DNA of 64,000 nucleotides from Microbacterium sp. LCT-H2 (lineage in GTDB: Bacteria > Actinomycetota > Actinomycetes > Actinomycetales > Microbacteriaceae), in assembly GCF_001866135.1 (NCBI RefSeq), contig NZ_MODW01000006.1, forward strand, positions 62,001-126,000. The letters are read 5' to 3'. The position numbers and the translations under genes were made by a program. Positions 59,502 through 64,000 of this stretch are shown here, piece after piece. Under the pieces are notes generated by a model. The model did no database searches. It saw only the letters and a list, made by a program, of their open reading frames with translations, and was not told the origin of the DNA. Numbering within the stretch: the first letter of the stretch is position 1; each line of letters starts with the position of its first letter.

Positions 59502-60596
59502 ATGATTCGGTTCGAGAACGTCACGAAACGCTACCGCGGGACGTCGAAGCCCGCCCTGTCCGGTGTCGACTTCGAGGTGCAGCGTGGGGAGTTCGTCTTC
59601 CTCGTCGGTGCCTCCGGCTCCGGCAAATCCTCCTGTCTGCGCCTCATCCTGCGCGAGGATGTGCCCACGACGGGTCGCGTCGCCGTCCTCGGCCGCGATC
59701 TGCGGGCTCTGGCGAACCGGAAGGTGCCGTACTTCCGTCGGCACATCGGCTCGGTGTTCCAGGACTTCCGGCTGCTGCCGTCCAAGACGGTCTACCAGAA
59801 CGTCGCCTTCACGCTGCAGGTCACCGGCTCGTCCCGCGGCTTCATCCAGCAGGCCGTTCCCGAGGCGCTCGCCCTCGTCGGACTCGACGGCAAGGAGAAG
59901 CGCATGCCGCACGAGCTCTCCGGCGGCGAGCAGCAGCGTGTCGCGATCGCCCGGGCGCTCGTCAACCGCCCGCAGGTGCTGCTCGCGGACGAGCCCACCG
60001 GAAACCTCGACCCGGCGACCTCGGTCGACATCATGCAGCTCCTCGCGCGGATCAACGCGGGAGGCACGACGGTGCTGATGGCCACCCACGAGGCCGGCTT
60101 CGTCGATCAGATGCGCCGCCGCGTGATCGAGCTCCGCGACGGCGAGATGGTCCGCGACGAGGTGCACGGCGGATACGGCGACACCTCGAACATCCCGCGC
60201 CTGGTGCCGGAGGAGGTCCGCGGAGCCGCTGCCGCCGCCGCCCTCACAGCCGTACAGGAGGTGCAGCGCCAGACCGCCGACCTCTCCGTGGTCCGCGCCG
60301 CGCTGGCCGAGGAGCTGGATGCCCAGCGCCGGGCCGCCGCCGCATCTCCCGCGGTCACCAGGCCCGCTGCCGACGCGACCCCGCAGGTGGTCGAGCCCCC
60401 GGAGCCTGTGCGGGAGCCTGGCGTGGTCGAACCGCCGGACGTCGTGCAGCCGCAGCCTGCCGCCGCGCGCCCGGCGCCCGCGGGTCCGCGGACGCACCCG
60501 ATCGTGATCCCGGAGGTGGACGTCGCCGAGCTCGGCGTCGCGGACCGCCTCGGCCTGTCGGACCAGGACGACGAGGAAGTGGGCCCGACCTCATGA
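59502..60596 (+). CDS. ftsE: Cell-division ATP-binding protein FtsE with C-terminal extension
   Basis: ATPase of the FtsEX complex that activates septal peptidoglycan hydrolases. 364 aa against about 229 in most bacteria. The core (1-225) has Walker A GASGSGKSS, signature LSGGEQQRVAIARAL, Walker B VLLADEPTGNLD. The extra 140 residues are Ala/Val then Pro/Glu-rich (VVEPPEPVREPGVVEPP), ending in an acidic tail. It overlaps ftsX by 4 bp. Confidence 0.94.
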   Translation: MIRFENVTKRYRGTSKPALSGVDFEVQRGEFVFLVGASGSGKSSCLRLILREDVPTTGRVAVLGRDLRALANRKVPYFRRHIGSVFQDFRLLPSKTVYQNVAFTLQVTGSSRGFIQQAVPEALALVGLDGKEKRMPHELSGGEQQRVAIARALVNRPQVLLADEPTGNLDPATSVDIMQLLARINAGGTTVLMATHEAGFVDQMRRRVIELRDGEMVRDEVHGGYGDTSNIPRLVPEEVRGAAAAAALTAVQEVQRQTADLSVVRAALAEELDAQRRAAAASPAVTRPAADATPQVVEPPEPVREPGVVEPPDVVQPQPAAARPAPAGPRTHPIVIPEVDVAELGVADRLGLSDQDDEEVGPTS

Positions 60597-61507
60597 GAAT
60601 CGGCCTGATCCTGACCGAGGCCCTCGTCGGCCTGCGGCGCAACATCTCGATGGTGATCTCCGTCGTGCTCGTCACGTTCGTGTCGCTCACGTTCGTCGGC
60701 GCCGCAATCCTCATGCAGTCCCAGATCGGCGTCATGCGCGGCTATTGGGCCGAGCGCGCCCAGGTGGCGGTGTACATGTGCTCTGCAGTGTCGGAGTCGG
60801 ACACCTGCGTGGACGGTGCGGCGAGCGAGGAGCAGGTCGCCGCGGTGCGTGCCCAGCTCGAGGGCGACGCGCTGTCGCCGCTCATCAGCTCCATGACCTT
60901 CGACACGAAGGAGGAGACGTACGCCAAGCTCGTCGAGCAGGTGGGGGAGGAGCAGGCCAGCGTGCTCTCGCCCGACCAGGCGTTCGAGGTCTTCTTCGTC
61001 ACGATGAAGGACCCGGGCCAGTCGCAGGTGCTCGCCGAGGCGTTCAGCGGGCAGGCCGGAGTGGAACAGGTGCAGGACCAGCTCCAATACCTCGAACCGC
61101 TCTTCTCCGCGCTGACGGTGGCGACGTACATCGCCGTCGGCATCGCGGTCCTCATGCTCATCGCCGCGACGCTGCTGATCGCCACGACCATCCGCCTGTC
61201 CGCCTATGCGCGGCGCAAGGAGATCGGGATCATGCGGCTCGTCGGCGCCTCGAACCGCTTCATCCAGACGCCGTTCGTGCTGGAGGGCGTGTTCGCCGCG
61301 CTCCTGGGCTCGGCCCTCGCGAGCGCGGCGGTCGTCGCCGGCATGCACTTCGGCGTGAACGGCTACCTGCGCGGGCGCGTGCCTTTCATCACCACCTGGG
61401 TGACCATGCAGGACGCGGCCCTCGTGGTCCCGGTCCTCGTCGGGATCGGTGTCGTGCTCGCGGCGCTGTCGGCCGGCTTCGCGATCCGACGGTGGCTTCG
61501 CACCTGA
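60593..61507 (+). CDS. ftsX: Cell-division protein FtsX
   Basis: 304 aa, four helices: one near residues 18-40, then an outer domain of about 130 residues with two cysteines (YMCSAVSESDTC) that may pair, then three helices from about 170. The cytoplasmic turn RRKEIGIMRLVGASNRFI is the FtsX/MacB hallmark. It transmits FtsE action to outer hydrolases. Confidence 0.93.
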   Translation: MRIGLILTEALVGLRRNISMVISVVLVTFVSLTFVGAAILMQSQIGVMRGYWAERAQVAVYMCSAVSESDTCVDGAASEEQVAAVRAQLEGDALSPLISSMTFDTKEETYAKLVEQVGEEQASVLSPDQAFEVFFVTMKDPGQSQVLAEAFSGQAGVEQVQDQLQYLEPLFSALTVATYIAVGIAVLMLIAATLLIATTIRLSAYARRKEIGIMRLVGASNRFIQTPFVLEGVFAALLGSALASAAVVAGMHFGVNGYLRGRVPFITTWVTMQDAALVVPVLVGIGVVLAALSAGFAIRRWLRT

Positions 61508-61513
61508 TACCCT
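61508..61513 (+). promoter_or_regulatory. -10 hexamer of smpB
   Basis: TACCCT abuts the ftsX stop. Transcription would start near 61520 with a 56-nt leader carrying AGGAGA at 61565-61570. Confidence 0.4.
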
Positions 61514-61575
61514 GAAAGGCTGCTCGGCAGATCCGCCGCCGAGCCGTCCACGGCACCACAGCACAGGAGATCATC

Positions 61576-62052
61576 ATGCCCAGGGAACGCGGGGAGAAGG
61601 TCATCGCGACCAATCGTCGCGCGCGTCACGACTACACCATCGAGAAGTCGTACGAGGCGGGCATGGTGCTCACGGGCACCGAGGTGAAGTCGCTCCGTCA
61701 GGGGCGCGCGAACCTCAGCGACGGCTACGCTTTCGTGAAGGGCAACGAGGTCTTCCTCGACGCCGTGCACATCCCGGAGTACTCGCAGGGGCACTGGACG
61801 AACCACTCGGCCAAGCGCATCCGCAAGCTCCTGCTCCATCGGGAGGAGATCGCGAAGCTCGCCCACGCCGTCTCCGCAGGCGGGTACACGCTGATCCCGC
61901 TCAAGCTGTACTTTTCCGACGGCCGCGCCAAGGTCGAGATCGCTCTCGCGAAGGGCAAGCGCGAGTACGACAAGCGGCAGACCCTCCGCGAACGCCAGGA
62001 CACCCGTGAGGCCGAGCGGGCGATGCGGCTGCGCAACCGGGTGGGCGAGTAG
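61576..62052 (+). CDS. smpB: SsrA-binding protein
   Basis: 158 aa partner of tmRNA in ribosome rescue. It shows [35 protein letters not shown], the family OB-fold core split here by position 10-45, and a basic C-terminal tail ([20 protein letters not shown]). AGGAGA 5 nt upstream fixes the start. No ssrA gene is visible in the remaining 2 kb. Confidence 0.96.
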   Translation: MPRERGEKVIATNRRARHDYTIEKSYEAGMVLTGTEVKSLRQGRANLSDGYAFVKGNEVFLDAVHIPEYSQGHWTNHSAKRIRKLLLHREEIAKLAHAVSAGGYTLIPLKLYFSDGRAKVEIALAKGKREYDKRQTLRERQDTREAERAMRLRNRVGE

Positions 62053-62062
62053 CCTCCCCGGC

Positions 62063-63925
62063 TCAGAGGCTCGGCGTGAAGCCGAACACCCGGCCGAGGA
62101 ACGCGAGCTCGCGTTCCAGCGCGTCGACGATGGTCTCCGCGCTGCGGAACCCGTGACCTTCGCCCGGGTACAGCACGTACTCGTGGTCGATGCCGTTCGC
62201 CGCCAGCGCGTCGCGGATGGCCTCGGACTGGGACGGCGGCACGACGCGGTCCTCCCCGCCCTGCAGCAGCAGCACCGGCACGTCGATGCGCTCGGCGTGG
62301 GTCAGGGGCGAGCGCTCGATGTATACGTGCTCGGCAGCGGGGAGCGGACCGACGAGGCCGTCGAGGTACGACGCCTCGAAGTCATGGGTCTCGGCGGCGA
62401 GCATCCGCAGATCCGCGACGCCGTAGCGACTGATGCCGGCGGCGAACGTCCCGCCGCGCACGAGCGCCGAGAGCACCGTCCAACCGCCGGCCGAGCCGCC
62501 GCGGATGGCGATGCGCGCGGGGTCGGCGAGCCCGGCGTCGGCGAGCCCGCGGGCGGCCGCGATCACGTCGTCCACGTCGACGACGCCCCACTGCCCCTGC
62601 AGGCGGTCGCGGTACGCCCGGCCGTAACCGGTGGACCCGCCGTAGTTCACGTCGAGGACCCCGATTCCCCGGCTCGTGAAGAACGCGATCGAGGCGGAGG
62701 CCGCTCCCGTGACGTGGGCGGTCGGCCCGCCGTGCACGAGCACGATGTAGGGCGGGAGCTCGCCGTCGGCGCCCCGGGGCTCTCCGGGCGCGGCAGGCGG
62801 ATAGGCGAAGGCGTGCACGGGCCCGTGCGCACCTTCCACGACGAGCTGCTGGGCCGCCGGCATCCAGTCCTCGTCGACCGGAGCGCCGCCGGTGACGGTC
62901 TCGACGGCACCGCTGTCCACGTCGACGCACCAGATGCCCGAGGTCACGCGCGAGCCGTCTCCGCTGAGCAGGACGCGTGAGCCCGAGACGTCGTCCACGC
63001 TGAGGTGCCCGTCGGCCGGGACCGCGATCACGCGCGTCTCGCCGTCCGCGGACACGAGCTGCACCTCGTCGCGGCCGTCGGTGCGGACGGCCACGAGGCG
63101 GCCGTCCGCCAGCGGCTGGAACCAGCGGTTGCCGAGCACCCACAGGCCGTAGCCGGTGTCCGCGTCGGAGGAAGTGAGCGGACGGGAGGCACCGGGCTGG
63201 AGTCCGTCGAGCGCGAGGTGCTGGAGCTGCCAGCGTCCCGAGGAATCATCGGCGAACACGAGCGCGTCGTCGCCGGCCCATTCCGGCTGGAGGGCGGCGG
63301 AGGTGGGGACCCGGGTGATCGCCCGGCCGGCCGCTGATCCGATCGCGAGCGTGGCGCTCTCCCAGGGCATGCTGTCCGCCTGCCATTCGACCCAGGCGAC
63401 GCGGCTGCCGTCGGGCGAGAGCGCGGGGTGGGCGAAGAAGCCGGGACCCTCGACGATCACCCGGATGGCGGAGGCATCCTCGGCGGCTGAACCGTCCGCG
63501 GGGATCTCCACGATCGCGCGGCGGTGCGGGTCTGTCGAGAGGTCTTCCCGGACGGCCAGCAGCCGGCCGCTCTGCACGCGCAGCCCGCCGTACGACGGGC
63601 CGGCGGCGGTGAGGGGGCTCGGCTCGGAACCCCGATCCATCCGGTGCACGCGCTGGTCGGCGCCGGAGACGAAGTACAGGGTGTCGCCATCGACGGTCCA
63701 GGCACCGCCCCCGTACTCGTGCACGCGGGAGCGGGCGTTCCAGGGAGCCGGGAGGATCTCCGCGCCCGTCGAGCTGCGCACCGTGACGCGGCCGCCCTCA
63801 GCCGGCACGGACTCGGCCCACCACACCTCGTCGCCCACGAAGCGGGCCCCGTCGATGCGCGGTGCTGCTCCTGCGACGGCTGCGGCGGTGAAGGGGGAGG
63901 ACCAGGAGCCGAACGGTGAGGACAT
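62063..63925 (-). CDS. S9-family serine peptidase (acylaminoacyl-peptidase/DPP-like)
   Basis: 620 aa, no signal peptide, so cytosolic. An N-terminal beta-propeller of about 370 residues precedes an alpha/beta-hydrolase domain. The nucleophile is in RGGSAGGWTVLSAL, the Asp in LQGGEDRVVPPSQ, the His in YPGEGHGFR. It releases dipeptides or acyl-amino acids from short peptides; exact specificity is unclear. The ATG at 63925 follows TAGGCT by 6 nt. Confidence 0.9.
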   Translation of the reverse strand: MSSPFGSWSSPFTAAAVAGAAPRIDGARFVGDEVWWAESVPAEGGRVTVRSSTGAEILPAPWNARSRVHEYGGGAWTVDGDTLYFVSGADQRVHRMDRGSEPSPLTAAGPSYGGLRVQSGRLLAVREDLSTDPHRRAIVEIPADGSAAEDASAIRVIVEGPGFFAHPALSPDGSRVAWVEWQADSMPWESATLAIGSAAGRAITRVPTSAALQPEWAGDDALVFADDSSGRWQLQHLALDGLQPGASRPLTSSDADTGYGLWVLGNRWFQPLADGRLVAVRTDGRDEVQLVSADGETRVIAVPADGHLSVDDVSGSRVLLSGDGSRVTSGIWCVDVDSGAVETVTGGAPVDEDWMPAAQQLVVEGAHGPVHAFAYPPAAPGEPRGADGELPPYIVLVHGGPTAHVTGAASASIAFFTSRGIGVLDVNYGGSTGYGRAYRDRLQGQWGVVDVDDVIAAARGLADAGLADPARIAIRGGSAGGWTVLSALVRGGTFAAGISRYGVADLRMLAAETHDFEASYLDGLVGPLPAAEHVYIERSPLTHAERIDVPVLLLQGGEDRVVPPSQSEAIRDALAANGIDHEYVLYPGEGHGFRSAETIVDALERELAFLGRVFGFTPSL

Positions 63926-63931
63926 GCCTCG

Positions 63932-63937
63932 AGCCTA
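63932..63937 (-). promoter_or_regulatory. -10 hexamer of the S9 peptidase gene
   Basis: TAGGCT on the minus strand, 6 nt before ATG 63925. Confidence 0.55.
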
Positions 63938-64000
63938 CGGGCGGTGACACACGACGTCACACTCGTGCGGCGGGCCGAGGGCGTGTTCTAGGTTTCTGGA

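Noticed and set aside
62053..64000. tmRNA (ssrA) gene beside smpB
   Set aside because: The space is filled by the S9 peptidase gene and I see no tRNA-Ala-like half or tag-coding frame.

Overview
The window is a high-GC actinobacterial chromosome segment. Gene content and habits point to the family Microbacteriaceae, most likely Microbacterium. The evidence is a DUF7882-type small protein, DUF2510 and DUF3039 proteins, an acyl-CoA carboxylase with an epsilon subunit, a Tad pilus locus of actinobacterial layout, dense 4-bp gene overlaps, and many starts sitting 6-9 nt after a TANNNT -10 hexamer. The genus is inferred; no 16S gene is present.

Layout. 1-6.8 kb: nucleoside import and salvage, with an ABC transporter (ATPase cut by the window edge, two permeases), cytidine deaminase, thymidine phosphorylase and adenosine deaminase. 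6.8-9.6 kb: a deacetylase-like exported protein, a PfkB kinase and an anchored alpha/beta hydrolase. 9.6-17.2 kb: a six-gene mannitol PTS operon (EIIB-like, HPr, EI, EIICB, EIIA, mannitol-1-P dehydrogenase), every junction a 4-bp overlap, divergent from a PRD-type regulator. 17.2-19.9 kb: purine nucleoside phosphorylase, a phosphosugar mutase and a second HPr. 20-30.3 kb: a disulfide-less Lpd-like flavoprotein, acyl-CoA carboxylase genes (accA3, maf, accE, accD) split by a divergent cassette (RNA methyltransferase, response regulator, sensor kinase, membrane protein). 30.3-37.4 kb: an uncharacterised protein, a nucleotidyltransferase, an ABC exporter whose ATPase carries a histone-H1-like Ala/Lys tail, DUF3039 and pncB. 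37.5-43.6 kb: murI, rph, rdgB, a CDF metal exporter, and divergent ligD and ku. 43.6-47.3 kb: DedA, tRNA-Leu, and a glycosyltransferase/endonuclease/membrane-protein operon with an apparent frameshift.

47.4-53.7 kb: a Tad pilus locus in two modules (tadABC, then Flp-like pilin and TadE/TadG-like proteins), separated by 1.8 kb of small genes, some AT-richer. Both modules are preceded at identical distance by the same TGTGGATAAC-centred element, one of the more unusual signals in the window. 53.9-55.4 kb: a compact, AT-richer set of a small secreted protein, a membrane-anchored protein and a lipoprotein, all unrecognised. 55.5-64 kb: an MFS transporter, prfB, a DUF2510 protein, ftsE-ftsX-smpB and an S9 peptidase.

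How the genes work together. Imported nucleosides are deaminated and phosphorolysed, and the pentose-1-phosphates can pass through the mutase. Mannitol enters by the PTS and leaves as fructose-6-phosphate. The accA3/accD/accE products form an acyl-CoA carboxylase for lipid precursors. LigD with Ku gives bacterial end joining. FtsEX controls septal hydrolysis and SmpB serves trans-translation. No CRISPR array, insertion sequence, rRNA, integrase or replication origin was seen.
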